This document shows positions 19,247 through 28,160 of a stretch of DNA of 64,000 nucleotides, one piece after another. Every line of letters begins with the position of its first letter. The stretch's first letter is position 1. Origin of the DNA: Companilactobacillus huachuanensis (GTDB taxonomy: Bacteria > Bacillota > Bacilli > Lactobacillales > Lactobacillaceae); the NCBI RefSeq assembly GCF_005404815.1, contig NZ_BJDF01000002.1:186001-250000 (forward strand), written 5' to 3'. The notes beneath the pieces were generated by a model. It was not told the origin of the DNA. It did not search any database and saw only the letters and a list, made by a program, of their open reading frames with translations. Made by a program: the position numbers and the translations under genes.

Positions 19247-19450
19247 TTCTTCATCTTCAATACTAATATTTACAGCTTGTGGTCCTTTATAACCAGGCGC
19301 AACTTCATACTTAACTGTCAAGCCATTTTTGATATAGTAATCATCACGGTTAAGAACTGAGTCAGCAAAGAAGAAAATATCTTCACCATCGTTATTGATG
19401 AAACCAAAGCCACGATCATTATTAAATCTTATAATTTTTCCGGTAAACAT
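19232..19450 (-). CDS. Cold-shock-domain protein, divergent
   Basis: The 72-residue protein is a single cold-shock-type OB fold. RNP1 is recognisable as RGFGFIN. RNP2 reads DIFFFADSV instead of the usual VFVHFSA, so the aromatic/His nucleic-acid contact surface is altered. The C-terminus is acidic (EDEEESAE). It follows ileS by 13 bp and probably shares its T-box-controlled transcript. RNA binding is likely from the fold, but the altered RNP2 suggests it is not a standard CspA paralogue. Confidence 0.75.
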   Translation of the reverse strand: MFTGKIIRFNNDRGFGFINNDGEDIFFFADSVLNRDDYYIKNGLTVKYEVAPGYKGPQAVNISIEDEEESAE

Positions 19451-19463
19451 TTAGTCACCTATC

Positions 19464-22241
19464 CTATTCATCAAAGCCATCCGTCATTGTTTCGGGATAT
19501 TCCTTAGCAACAATTTTAGCACATCTAGCACAGAATGTTGGATAATTTTCATCACTACCAACATCTGTCTTGATCATTCGACATCTTTGACAAACATCGC
19601 CAGCTGCTTTTTCAACAAGAACATCAGCTAATTCGTACTTGTCAGCATCTGCTACGTCTGAATCAGTCAACTCAAATTGTGAAACAATCAATAATTGACC
19701 GAAGTTGCTGTCGATTTTATCAAGTACAGCTTTCAATTCAGCACTTGGTTTAACCGTAACTTTAGCTTCGAGTGACTTACCAATCAATTTGTTGGTACGA
19801 GCAACTTCGAGTGACTTCAAGACGTTATCTCTAAAGTCCATGAAGACTGCCCAATCTTTTTCAATTTCAGCTTGATCAGAAATTTCTTCAACCTTAGGCA
19901 TTTCTGTCAATTGAATGAAATCTTCTGGTTCTTTAACATATTCCCAAACTTGTTCCATTGTATGAGGCAAGATTGGTGTCAACAACTTAGCTAATTTAAC
20001 TACAACATCGTAGATAACTGTTTGCATTGAACGACGAGAATGTGAATCCTCAGCATCGATATAAACAACATCTTTAGCAAAGTCCAAGTAGAATGTCGAC
20101 ATTTCATTAACAATAAAACTTACAACAGACTTAGCAACATCTGCAAAATCATACTTGTCATAGTCAGCAAGTACATCCTTAACTAAATCGTTTAGTTTAA
20201 CTGTGATGTACTTATCTTCTGGACGAAGATCATCGTAATTAACAGCATTTGCCTTAGGATCAAAGTCTGTTGTGTTAGCTAACATAAATCTGATAGTATT
20301 TCTAATCTTACGGTATGTTTCAGAAACTTGTTTAAATGAGTCAACTGTTACGGAAACATCAGAGCTTGCATCAACTGAAGCAACCCAGAGACGAATAATT
20401 TCAGCACCAAATTGTCTTTCGATATCACTAGGAGCAATAACATTACCAAGTGATTTACTCATCTTAACGCCCTTTTTATCAAGCGTGAATCCTTGTGAAA
20501 GGATAGCCTTGTAAGGAGCAACACCATATGCAGCAACAGAAGTTACAAGCATTGAGTTGAACCAACCACGATATTGGTCAGAACCTTCAAGAATCAAATC
20601 AGCTGGGAATACTAAGTTATCACGGGTTCTAGCAACACCTGAATGTGCTGTTCCGGAGTCAAACCAAACATCCAAAATATCAGTTTCCTTAGTAAATTCA
20701 CCATTAGGACTTCCTGGATATGTAAAGCCTTCTGGTAGAAGATCCTTAGCCTCACGTTCAGCCCAAACATTTGAACCATATTTACCAAACAAGTCGGCAA
20801 CATGGTCAATTGTTTCTTTTGTCATGATTGGATCGCCATTTTCAGCATAGAAAATTGGTAGTGGAACACCCCAAGCACGTTGTCTTGAGATAACCCAGTC
20901 GCCACGGTCACGAATCATGTTATAGAGACGTGTTTTACCCCAGTCAGGCATAAATTCAATTTTATCAATTTCATCAAGAATTTGTTGTCTGAATTTGTCG
21001 ATTGATGCAAACCATTGTGGTGTAGCACGGAAAATAACTGGTTTCTTTGTACGCCAATCATGTGGGTAACTGTGAGTGAAGAAACTTAGTTTCAATAATG
21101 AACCATTTTCCTTCATTCTGTCAGCAATCAACTTATTAGCATCATCGTAGAAGACGCCTTCGTATTCAGGTACTTCATCAGTAAATCGACCTTGAGCATC
21201 AATTGGTGAGAATACTGGTAACTTATATTTCATACCAACAACAAAGTCATCAGCACCAAAACCTGGAGCGGTATGAACTAAACCAGTACCATCGTCGAGT
21301 GTTACGTGATTACCAAGAATTAAAGGAGATTCTTGATCGTAGAATGGATGTGTTGCTGTAAGTCCTTCAAGATCACGTCCTTGAACGGTCTTAAGAACCT
21401 CAACATTTTCCCAGCCCAATTGTTCTTGTACAAATTGCAAACGTTCTTGAGCGACAACATACTTCTTACCATCAGCATTAACTTCAGCATAGATAAACTT
21501 AGGGTTTACACAAATGGCTTTGTTAGAAGGCATTGTCCAAGGAGTTGTTGTCCAAATAATAAATGAAGCATCTTGATCAATTACACCTTTACCATCACGA
21601 ACTTTGAAAGCAACAAAAATTGATGGTGACTTGATATCTTTATATTCGACTTCGGCTTCAGCAAGTGTTGATTCTGAAGATGGTGACCAGTAAACTGGCT
21701 TCTTACCACGGTAGATATAGCCTTTATCAACCATTTCACCGAAAACTTCAACTTCGGCCTTTTCAAATTCTGGTTGGTAAGTAATGTATGGGTGATCCCA
21801 GTCAGCGGAAATTCCGAGACGTTTGAATCCAGCCATTTGTTTCTTGATTTCACCTTGAGCAAAGTCGAAACACATCTTACGATAGTCTGACAAGCTCATT
21901 TCCTTACGTTTAACACCTTTTTTAGCAAGTTGTTGTTCGATTGGAAGCCCATGAGTATCCCATCCTGGTACATATGGTGCACGATAGCCATCCATTGACT
22001 TGTAACGAACGATAATATCTTTTGAGATCTTGTTCAAAGCGTGTCCCATGTGGATATCACCATTAGCAAATGGGGGCCCATCTAATAGTTCAAAGGTTGG
22101 TTTACCCTCATTTAATTTTTGACGACGTTCATAAAGTTTGTTTTCTTCCCATGCTTGTTGCCACTCTGCTTCTTTAGTTGGCAAACTACCACGCATTGGA
22201 AACTTAGTTTTGCCTAAATTTAAAGTATCTTTTACTCGCAT
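19464..22241 (-). CDS. ileS: Isoleucyl-tRNA synthetase
   Basis: The product has 925 residues from the ATG at 22241, which follows the ribosome-binding site AGAAGGGGTG. The open frame continues upstream through the T-box leader, but that part is not coding. Class I signatures are present: the HIGH-type motif in GDIHMGHALNK near residue 57, the CP1 editing domain, KMSKSLGN near residue 594, and a C-terminal zinc finger with CQRCRM and CARC. It charges tRNA-Ile. It sits after divIVA at the end of the division cluster, with a csp-like gene behind it. Confidence 0.96.
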   Translation of the reverse strand: MRVKDTLNLGKTKFPMRGSLPTKEAEWQQAWEENKLYERRQKLNEGKPTFELLDGPPFANGDIHMGHALNKISKDIIVRYKSMDGYRAPYVPGWDTHGLPIEQQLAKKGVKRKEMSLSDYRKMCFDFAQGEIKKQMAGFKRLGISADWDHPYITYQPEFEKAEVEVFGEMVDKGYIYRGKKPVYWSPSSESTLAEAEVEYKDIKSPSIFVAFKVRDGKGVIDQDASFIIWTTTPWTMPSNKAICVNPKFIYAEVNADGKKYVVAQERLQFVQEQLGWENVEVLKTVQGRDLEGLTATHPFYDQESPLILGNHVTLDDGTGLVHTAPGFGADDFVVGMKYKLPVFSPIDAQGRFTDEVPEYEGVFYDDANKLIADRMKENGSLLKLSFFTHSYPHDWRTKKPVIFRATPQWFASIDKFRQQILDEIDKIEFMPDWGKTRLYNMIRDRGDWVISRQRAWGVPLPIFYAENGDPIMTKETIDHVADLFGKYGSNVWAEREAKDLLPEGFTYPGSPNGEFTKETDILDVWFDSGTAHSGVARTRDNLVFPADLILEGSDQYRGWFNSMLVTSVAAYGVAPYKAILSQGFTLDKKGVKMSKSLGNVIAPSDIERQFGAEIIRLWVASVDASSDVSVTVDSFKQVSETYRKIRNTIRFMLANTTDFDPKANAVNYDDLRPEDKYITVKLNDLVKDVLADYDKYDFADVAKSVVSFIVNEMSTFYLDFAKDVVYIDAEDSHSRRSMQTVIYDVVVKLAKLLTPILPHTMEQVWEYVKEPEDFIQLTEMPKVEEISDQAEIEKDWAVFMDFRDNVLKSLEVARTNKLIGKSLEAKVTVKPSAELKAVLDKIDSNFGQLLIVSQFELTDSDVADADKYELADVLVEKAAGDVCQRCRMIKTDVGSDENYPTFCARCAKIVAKEYPETMTDGFDE

Positions 22242-22249
22242 TCTTTCAC

Positions 22250-22412
22250 CCCTTCTAAAATAAAAAGAACCCATCCAATTTCTAGGACGAGTTCTCGCTA
22301 TACCACCTATTGGTAAATTAAATAAATTGTTTAAGAGTCGATATACCAAAAATAATTTTTACTAGTCTCACACCAACACTAGCTCGCTGAAAAAATTCTC
22401 TTCATGGCACTT
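22250..22412 (-). promoter_or_regulatory. T-box riboswitch controlling ileS (compact form)
   Basis: On the minus strand AGGTGGTATAGCGAGAACTCG is the T-box sequence; its TGGT would pair with the ACCA end of uncharged tRNA-Ile. The competing terminator is GAACTCGTCC with GGATGGGTTC followed by TTTTTATTTT. Upstream, AAGAG pairs with CTCTT to close a short Stem I with the AGCGAGCTAG and GGTGTGA elements, and ATC in TATATCGACTC is the likely isoleucine specifier. Only about 24 nt separate Stem I from the T-box, so Stem II appears to be missing. Confidence 0.85.
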
Positions 22413-22418
22413 AATCTC

Positions 22419-23171
22419 TTATTGCTTCTTAGAATCCGCGTCGGCGTCATCTTTAAAATTGAACGTTGGTTCATTTTGTTGATGGCTAATCGTATACGAT
22501 TCGTCCGGTTGGTTTTCCTGAATATTGTCATTATAATTCATTTGCTCGGAATTGAAAACCGAATTTTGGTCATTTTCATAATCTTGTTGATTATTTGCTT
22601 GGTCAGTTTGATAATTCTGGTTCGTATCTGGTCGCTGTTGGTCGCCAACTTCATGTTTAAGTTTGTCAGTAGATGTACTGTCATTAAGTTTGGACCATTC
22701 TGGACTGTCAACCATATCCAACTGTTGCTTCAACATACCTTGCAAACCTTGTCTGAATGTATTTACACTCCGTTTCAGATTATCTGTTTCAATTGTAACC
22801 TGACGAGCTCTTTCAGATGCATCTTGCAAAATTTGATTCGATTTTTCAGTAGATTGATTCAATAAGTCTCGAGCTTTTTTCTGTGATTCCTCGACAATTA
22901 TTTGAGCTTCTTGTTCGGATTCGTTTTTAACTTTCTCAGCCGCTTCTTGAGCAACTAAAATTGATTGATTCAAAGCATCCTTCATATCAGTAAAATACTT
23001 CAATTGTTCAGATGTTTCTTTGATTTCTTTTTCTAATTGCGCATTTTTTTGCAAAGCTAAATTATAGTCTTGAGATGCTTGTTTCAAAAAGCTGTTAACT
23101 TGGTCGCGGTCATAGCCTCGAAATTTACTATCAAATTCTTTATCATGTATTTCTACTGGTGATAATACCAT
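22419..23171 (-). CDS. divIVA: DivIVA-family cell-division/polarity protein
   Basis: The product has 250 residues from the ATG at 23171, preceded by TAGGGGG; upstream in-frame sequence overlaps ylmH and lacks a ribosome-binding site. The N-terminal membrane-targeting domain SPVEIHDKEFDSKFRGYDRD is diagnostic. Coiled coil continues to about residue 150. The C-terminal third is low-complexity, rich in Asn, Gln and Asp, and probably disordered. DivIVA marks negatively curved membrane at septa and poles. It is the last gene of the dcw block, just before the ileS leader. Confidence 0.92.
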   Translation of the reverse strand: MVLSPVEIHDKEFDSKFRGYDRDQVNSFLKQASQDYNLALQKNAQLEKEIKETSEQLKYFTDMKDALNQSILVAQEAAEKVKNESEQEAQIIVEESQKKARDLLNQSTEKSNQILQDASERARQVTIETDNLKRSVNTFRQGLQGMLKQQLDMVDSPEWSKLNDSTSTDKLKHEVGDQQRPDTNQNYQTDQANNQQDYENDQNSVFNSEQMNYNDNIQENQPDESYTISHQQNEPTFNFKDDADADSKKQ

Positions 23172-23187
23172 AACTTCACGCCCCCTA

Positions 23188-23982
23188 CTATTTCTTAATG
23201 ATGTTAACCGAAAGAAGATATTTATTATTCCTCGATCTGCCCATAATATCATTAACTCTTATTCGGCCAAAGCCTCTGACACTCAGTGTATCAGTAATTG
23301 TAATAAATGAGCTAGCATTCTTATTCACAACCCAATTAATTTGAACTTTGCCATGATCGACTAAGGATTTAGCATTTTGTCGTGACAAATCATAAACATC
23401 AGCGATAATTGTGTCCAATCGTAAAGATTGAATAGTAATCGTCTCATCTGCTGATTCATCTTTTGGTAAAAGCAATTCATTGAAACTCTTTTCGATTAGA
23501 TGAATCTTATATGGTCCAATTTTTTTAACCTGATCTTCAATGTAATCACTCATCGAATTAAATACAAAAAATTGCCAATTCTCGCCATCGGTAATAATAT
23601 CTCCAAAACGATCACGTTCAACGCCTGATCCAGTTAAGGAACCTAGTATTTGGCCATGATGCAAATTAGCAAATTTTTCCGGATAACGAATCTCGTACAT
23701 TGCAATCTCATAGTCAGAATCTTTGGGCACAAAATAGTCAGGAGCAATTATTCCCCTGACACGTTCCGCGTTCTCATAACCGCCAAAGTAATGTACGTAT
23801 AATCCATCATATTTATTAATCAGATTATCTAAAATCGTTTGTTCACGTAGATTCAAAAAATCAGTGAGCTGTGGAGTGTACATTGTTTGAGCTTTTAATA
23901 ATATACCGCTTATTTTATCAATGAACGTTTTCTCTTCTGGGCGGAAAAAGCCTCCACCAATGATTGTTTTTTTATCATCCAT
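23188..23982 (-). CDS. ylmH: YlmH-type RNA-binding protein with S4 domain
   Basis: The 264-residue protein has a C-terminal S4 RNA-binding domain at about residues 185-245 (LRLDTIIADVYDLSRQNAKS through VRGFGRIRVND). The N-terminal region matches the YlmH family always found between yggT and divIVA. Recent family knowledge links YlmH to ribosome-associated rescue or quality control. It begins 4 bp after the yggT stop and ends 17 bp before divIVA. Function is assigned by family and synteny. Confidence 0.88.
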   Translation of the reverse strand: MDDKKTIIGGGFFRPEEKTFIDKISGILLKAQTMYTPQLTDFLNLREQTILDNLINKYDGLYVHYFGGYENAERVRGIIAPDYFVPKDSDYEIAMYEIRYPEKFANLHHGQILGSLTGSGVERDRFGDIITDGENWQFFVFNSMSDYIEDQVKKIGPYKIHLIEKSFNELLLPKDESADETITIQSLRLDTIIADVYDLSRQNAKSLVDHGKVQINWVVNKNASSFITITDTLSVRGFGRIRVNDIMGRSRNNKYLLSVNIIKK

Positions 23983-23986
23983 ATTT

Positions 23987-24253
23987 TTAGATTATTAAGA
24001 ATATCGCTTTCTGCAATAATTGAATTAGTATAAGTGCAATTATTGGAGAAAAATCAAGAAAGCCTATACTTGTTGGTATGACTTTTTTAATTAAATTTAA
24101 GAATGGATTTACCATTGCTACGATAAACCTTCCAAATGCAGAATTGTATATTGATGGTACAAATGACAACAAGCAATATACAAAAATTATGAATTCATAC
24201 AGTTGGAAAGCCATACTAACGACAAATGGCAATCCACTTAAAATTTGATCCAT
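23987..24253 (-). CDS. YggT-family membrane protein
   Basis: The 88-residue protein has two membrane helices at about residues 14-36 and 63-86, separated by a loop ending MVNPFLNLIKKVIPTSIGFLD-like, which is the recognisable YggT/YlmG motif with the NPF core. Orthologues sit between sepF and ylmH across Firmicutes. Its role is not settled; proposals involve membrane organisation near the divisome. Spacing to both neighbours is under 20 bp. Confidence 0.85.
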   Translation of the reverse strand: MDQILSGLPFVVSMAFQLYEFIIFVYCLLSFVPSIYNSAFGRFIVAMVNPFLNLIKKVIPTSIGFLDFSPIIALILIQLLQKAIFLII

Positions 24254-24267
24254 ATCTTTCCTCGACT

Positions 24268-24684
24268 TTATTCGTTTATATCTGTTAAGCTTCCATCGAT
24301 TTCAAACTTAGGTGGTGTACAAAGAAAGATTTTTTCTCCAACACGTTTAATTTCACCATTTAAGGCAAAGATAGTACCTGTTAAAAAGTCTACGATTCTC
24401 TTTGATTGTTCATCATTGACATTATTAAAATTAACGATTACCGCTTTGTTATTCAAAAGTTGTTTGGCAATAACTTTTGCATCTGAGTAAACTCTTGGTT
24501 GATAAATTGCAATTTTACTATTACCTTTTGCTCTTGCTTCACTGGCTGTACTCATTGATACTACCTTTTCGTTTTTCGAATAATTTGATTTAGGCTGTTC
24601 AGTATTTTGATTGTCGACTTGTTTTTCGTCAAACTCATCGTCGTCATTAATACCAAAAAAACTGCCTAATTTTGCAAATGCCAT
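24268..24684 (-). CDS. sepF: Cell-division protein SepF
   Basis: The 138-residue protein has an N-terminal membrane-binding segment (MAFAKLGSFFGI), a charged linker with Asn/Gln-rich sequence and the SepF domain from about residue 60, including the IYQPRVYSDAKVIAKQLLN segment and the conserved AVIVNFNNVNDEQSKRIVD and FLTG stretches. It bundles FtsZ filaments and links them to the membrane, partly redundantly with FtsA. It lies 14 bp after ftsZ. Confidence 0.93.
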   Translation of the reverse strand: MAFAKLGSFFGINDDDEFDEKQVDNQNTEQPKSNYSKNEKVVSMSTASEARAKGNSKIAIYQPRVYSDAKVIAKQLLNNKAVIVNFNNVNDEQSKRIVDFLTGTIFALNGEIKRVGEKIFLCTPPKFEIDGSLTDINE

Positions 24685-24698
24685 AAGAAAATCTCCTT

Positions 24699-25949
24699 TT
24701 ATTTATTGTTACGACGTTTAAAAATTGGAGGTGTTGAATCATCGTCGTCATCGCTCAAATCAATTGTTTCAGGCTTTTGGAAGATTTCAAAATCGCCTTT
24801 TTCACCAGAAACATTGTTTTGTTTAGCAGCATCACGATTGATGTCCCAAGCAGCCAATGGATCATTAGATGGTTTTTGTGTAGCAGAAGTTGGTTGACTG
24901 TTATTACTATCATTGTCAGCTTTATTCTTGTTATCTAATGTTGCACGAGGATTGTTTAAAGGACGTCTTGATGGTTCTCTCTTCTTGCTTTCTTCGGTTT
25001 CAACGCCAGTTGCAATAACAGTAACCTTAACTTGGTCACCTAATGTATCGTCAATTGAAGTACCAAAGATAATATTAACATCTGATGTAGCTTGTTCGGA
25101 AACAATTTGCGCTGCATCTTGTGCTTCAAATAGTGATAAGTCTGGTCCACCAGTAATATTAAGAAGAACTTGTTTAGCACCGTCGATTGAAACTTCAAGC
25201 AATGGTGATGAGATAGCCTTCTTAGTAGCTTCAGTAATTCTATTTTCACCGTTAGCTTGACCAATACCCATAAGAGCTGAACCTTGATCTGACATAACAG
25301 TCTTAACATCAGCAAAGTCCAAATTAACAAAACCAGGTGATGTGATCAAATCAGAAATACTTTGTACACCCTGACGTAAAACATCATCAGCAATACTAAA
25401 TGCTTCGCTCATAGGTGTTTTCTTATCAACAATTTCTAGCAATTTGCTGTTAGAAATCAAAACTAATGTATCAACATCTTTTTTAAGTTCAGTAATACCA
25501 TCAGCAGCAAAGCGTGAACGTTTTGAACCTTCAAAAGCAAAGGGACGTGTCACAACACCAACTGTTAAAGCACCACTTTCTTTAGCGATGTTAGCAACGA
25601 TAGGAGCAGCACCTGTACCAGTACCACCACCCATTCCGGCAGTTACGAAGATCATATCAGCGCCTTCAAGGGCTTCTTTAATGGCTTCTTCACTTTCTTG
25701 AGCAGCTTTTTGTCCAACCTCTGGATTTGAACCGGCACCTAAACCACGTGTCAATTTAGGTCCTAACTGAATTTTTGTTTCAGCATTTGAGTTTTCTAGA
25801 GCCTGAACATCAGTATTAGCAGCAATAAACTGTACACCTTTGATTCCTGCTTCTACCATTCGATTGACGGCGTTGCCACCAGCACCACCGACACCGATAA
25901 CTTTGATTACCGCTCCCTTATTTTGGGTAGAGTCTAAAGTATATTCCAT
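24699..25949 (-). CDS. ftsZ: Cell-division GTPase FtsZ
   Basis: The 416-residue tubulin homologue forms the Z-ring. The nucleotide-binding loops include [13 protein letters not shown] near residue 19 and the tubulin signature [13 protein letters not shown] near residue 106. The synergy-loop Asp is in [11 protein letters not shown] near residue 208. A variable linker leads to the conserved C-terminal peptide STPPIFKRR that binds FtsA and SepF. It lies 38 bp after ftsA. No sign of alteration. Confidence 0.97.
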   Translation of the reverse strand: MEYTLDSTQNKGAVIKVIGVGGAGGNAVNRMVEAGIKGVQFIAANTDVQALENSNAETKIQLGPKLTRGLGAGSNPEVGQKAAQESEEAIKEALEGADMIFVTAGMGGGTGTGAAPIVANIAKESGALTVGVVTRPFAFEGSKRSRFAADGITELKKDVDTLVLISNSKLLEIVDKKTPMSEAFSIADDVLRQGVQSISDLITSPGFVNLDFADVKTVMSDQGSALMGIGQANGENRITEATKKAISSPLLEVSIDGAKQVLLNITGGPDLSLFEAQDAAQIVSEQATSDVNIIFGTSIDDTLGDQVKVTVIATGVETEESKKREPSRRPLNNPRATLDNKNKADNDSNNSQPTSATQKPSNDPLAAWDINRDAAKQNNVSGEKGDFEIFQKPETIDLSDDDDDSTPPIFKRRNNK

Positions 25950-25987
25950 TAAGGAGTTCCTCCTAATTAAATCATTTATTATTATTA

Positions 25988-27337
25988 TTAATCAAAAAAT
26001 TTACTCCAGAAATCCTTGAATTTCGACATTTTTTTACCTTTTTCAGGCTTTGTCTCAGCTTCTGTTGGTTGGTCTTCTTGAGTTTGGTCCATTGGTTCTG
26101 GTTGCTCAAATTGCTGCTGCTTTTGAGGCTCAGAAGCAACTTGAGGCTGTGGTCGACTGCCTTGTTCAATGGTTGCGCCATTGACAACATTATCAGCAAT
26201 CACTCCAATATCATTTAATCTTGAAGCATAAGTTACTAAACCAAGTCCTAATGAATATGATGGATAACGCATACCCATCTGTGTTGGAACATAGCTTCTA
26301 ACTTTGACATCAAAAATCTTTTTAGCTAGGTCTTCCACATTTGGCGTAGCAGCAACCCCACCCGTCAAAACAATTCCGCCTGGTAAGGATAAGGCTCCTG
26401 CATCTTCAAGTGGAGCTTGCAATCTAGTAAAAATCTGATTGAGTCGAGCTTCAATAATTTCAGATAAATATTCTTCTGAAATCATTGTCGGATCATTCTT
26501 ACCAACAACTTCAACACTGATATTTTCGTCAGTTGCTGATTTGTCAGCAGATGCATTACCGTAATATAGTTTCAATTGATTAGCATTTTCAACAGTTGTA
26601 TTCAAAACAACCGAGATATCGTGTGTGACATAGTCGCCACCTTCGAAATCAACAGTTGATAATTTCAAATTGTGATCATGCACTACAGAAGCAGTCGTTT
26701 GACCAGCTCCCATATCAATAATTACTGCACCAAAATCACTCTCGCCATCATTTAAAACGACTTGACTTAATGCCATTGGAGAAATAACTTTATGAATAAT
26801 ATTTAAGCCAGCTTTTTGGATGGCCTTCTTCGTATTATGAACAATTGTTTTAGGTGCCGTATATAAAACTCCTGACATCTCTAAACGTACGCCAATCATT
26901 CCTCGTGGATCACGAATGTTATTGAAGCCATCGACAGAAAATTGCTTAGGTATTAGAGAAACAACTTCTCTTTCACTAGGTAAGTTTTGAACCATAGCTG
27001 CCAACATAACTTGTCTGACATCATTTTCATTGATTTCTTTTGATTGAGAACCTACGGCAATCATGCCCTGGCACTTATCAATTTGTAACATGTTAGCCGA
27101 TATACCGACTACAACGTCACGTATGGAAATATTTGCTTGTGTTTCGGCCTTCTTAATTGCACGTTTTATTGCACTTGCCGCCTTGTCTATATCGACTATA
27201 ACGCCACGGCTTACACCTTCAGAGCGTTCACTTCCGACGCCAACAATACTTAACCTGTCATCAGACGACTCAGCAACAACTACTTTAATTGAATTCGTGC
27301 CAATATCAAGACCTACAAAAAATTCAGAATTGTCCAT
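25988..27337 (-). CDS. ftsA: Cell-division protein FtsA
   Basis: The 449-residue actin-fold ATPase tethers FtsZ to the membrane. It has the phosphate-1 loop [15 protein letters not shown], the 1C domain unique to FtsA, the phosphate-2 segment [13 protein letters not shown] near residue 203 and the adenosine motif [10 protein letters not shown] near residue 320. The extended C-terminal region is rich in Gln, Glu and Pro and ends in an amphipathic helix, [11 protein letters not shown], for membrane binding. It is upstream of ftsZ. Confidence 0.95.
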   Translation of the reverse strand: MDNSEFFVGLDIGTNSIKVVVAESSDDRLSIVGVGSERSEGVSRGVIVDIDKAASAIKRAIKKAETQANISIRDVVVGISANMLQIDKCQGMIAVGSQSKEINENDVRQVMLAAMVQNLPSEREVVSLIPKQFSVDGFNNIRDPRGMIGVRLEMSGVLYTAPKTIVHNTKKAIQKAGLNIIHKVISPMALSQVVLNDGESDFGAVIIDMGAGQTTASVVHDHNLKLSTVDFEGGDYVTHDISVVLNTTVENANQLKLYYGNASADKSATDENISVEVVGKNDPTMISEEYLSEIIEARLNQIFTRLQAPLEDAGALSLPGGIVLTGGVAATPNVEDLAKKIFDVKVRSYVPTQMGMRYPSYSLGLGLVTYASRLNDIGVIADNVVNGATIEQGSRPQPQVASEPQKQQQFEQPEPMDQTQEDQPTEAETKPEKGKKMSKFKDFWSKFFD

Positions 27338-27413
27338 TAATCGTGGCAGCCTCCCTTACCTAGAAAAAATCTATTCACTAAAAAATTTTAACACAAATAT
27401 GATTATATTAAAC

Positions 27414-28112
27414 CTATTTCTTACCTTTAAAGGGATAAGAATAGGCTCCAATCTCCAAATCTATAACGCCTTTCTTTTTCATCTGAGCAGCCATCCCTGG
27501 ATAATACTTCAATTTTGTTCGAACAGTTCTCATATCAGCGATAACTTTGTTGCCATCATTCATATCAATTTTGATTCGATATGGATTCAATTTAGTCGGA
27601 GCATTGTAAAATTCAGACACGTTTGTCTTCACGTTACTGGGTAATTCGGCATAAATTTTCGACATCTGCTTCAACCTACTGGCACTAAAGCCACTATAAG
27701 TTGGATAGTTACCAATGGGAGAACTCATCCTTTGATTGATGACCTGACCATTATTGATAATGCGATAATAGCCACCATTCTTATTGATAAATCCAAGTGT
27801 TGGATGTTCAGAAACCTTAATAGTTAAGTCACGCATATTTCGCGTTCCAAACGAGATAGATTTGATTGATGGAAGTTTCTGTTCCGTTTCTTTGGCAATT
27901 GTCTTATGATGCAAAAAAACATTCAAAAGTGTGGAATTATCATCAATTTTAGTAGCATCAATTACTTGTTGAGCACCTAAATCATTAACGCCTTTGACAT
28001 TGATATTTCTTACTTTACTCAATGACGAACCAAAATAAGCAATCAATACGATAACAAAAACTATTATAATAATTATACTATTTTTACTTATTCTAATTCT
28101 TTTTCTTAGCAC
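27414..28112 (-). CDS. divIB: Cell-division protein DivIB/FtsQ
   Basis: A single N-terminal membrane helix (IIIIIVFVIVLIAYFGSSL) is followed by the extracellular POTRA domain (VRNINVKGVNDLGAQQVI) and the beta domain. I favour the GTG at 28112 as start, because GCGAGG lies about 7 nt upstream. The ATG at 28127 has no ribosome-binding site, and the sequence before it is a repeat scar. The protein then has 232 residues. It stabilises the FtsL-DivIC complex at the septum. Confidence 0.85.
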   Translation of the reverse strand: MLRKRIRISKNSIIIIIVFVIVLIAYFGSSLSKVRNINVKGVNDLGAQQVIDATKIDDNSTLLNVFLHHKTIAKETEQKLPSIKSISFGTRNMRDLTIKVSEHPTLGFINKNGGYYRIINNGQVINQRMSSPIGNYPTYSGFSASRLKQMSKIYAELPSNVKTNVSEFYNAPTKLNPYRIKIDMNDGNKVIADMRTVRTKLKYYPGMAAQMKKKGVIDLEIGAYSYPFKGKK

Positions 28113-28133
28113 GATTAAACCTCGCATCTATAT

Positions 28134-28153
28134 ACGCCGTTTCCAGAGTTGGA
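28134..28153. repeat. Minimal palindromic scar between murG and divIB
   Basis: GCCGTTTCCAGAGTTGGAAAC contains the two core ends of the main repeat family joined with no interior; GTTTCCA pairs with TGGAAAC. It takes up most of the 33-bp gap and displaces any ribosome-binding site in front of the upstream divIB ATG. Confidence 0.6.
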
Positions 28154-28160
28154 AACAACC

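Noticed and set aside
22242-22349. A 36-residue N-terminal extension of ileS.
   Set aside because: It is a translation of the T-box antiterminator and terminator; the ATG at 22241 has a proper ribosome-binding site.
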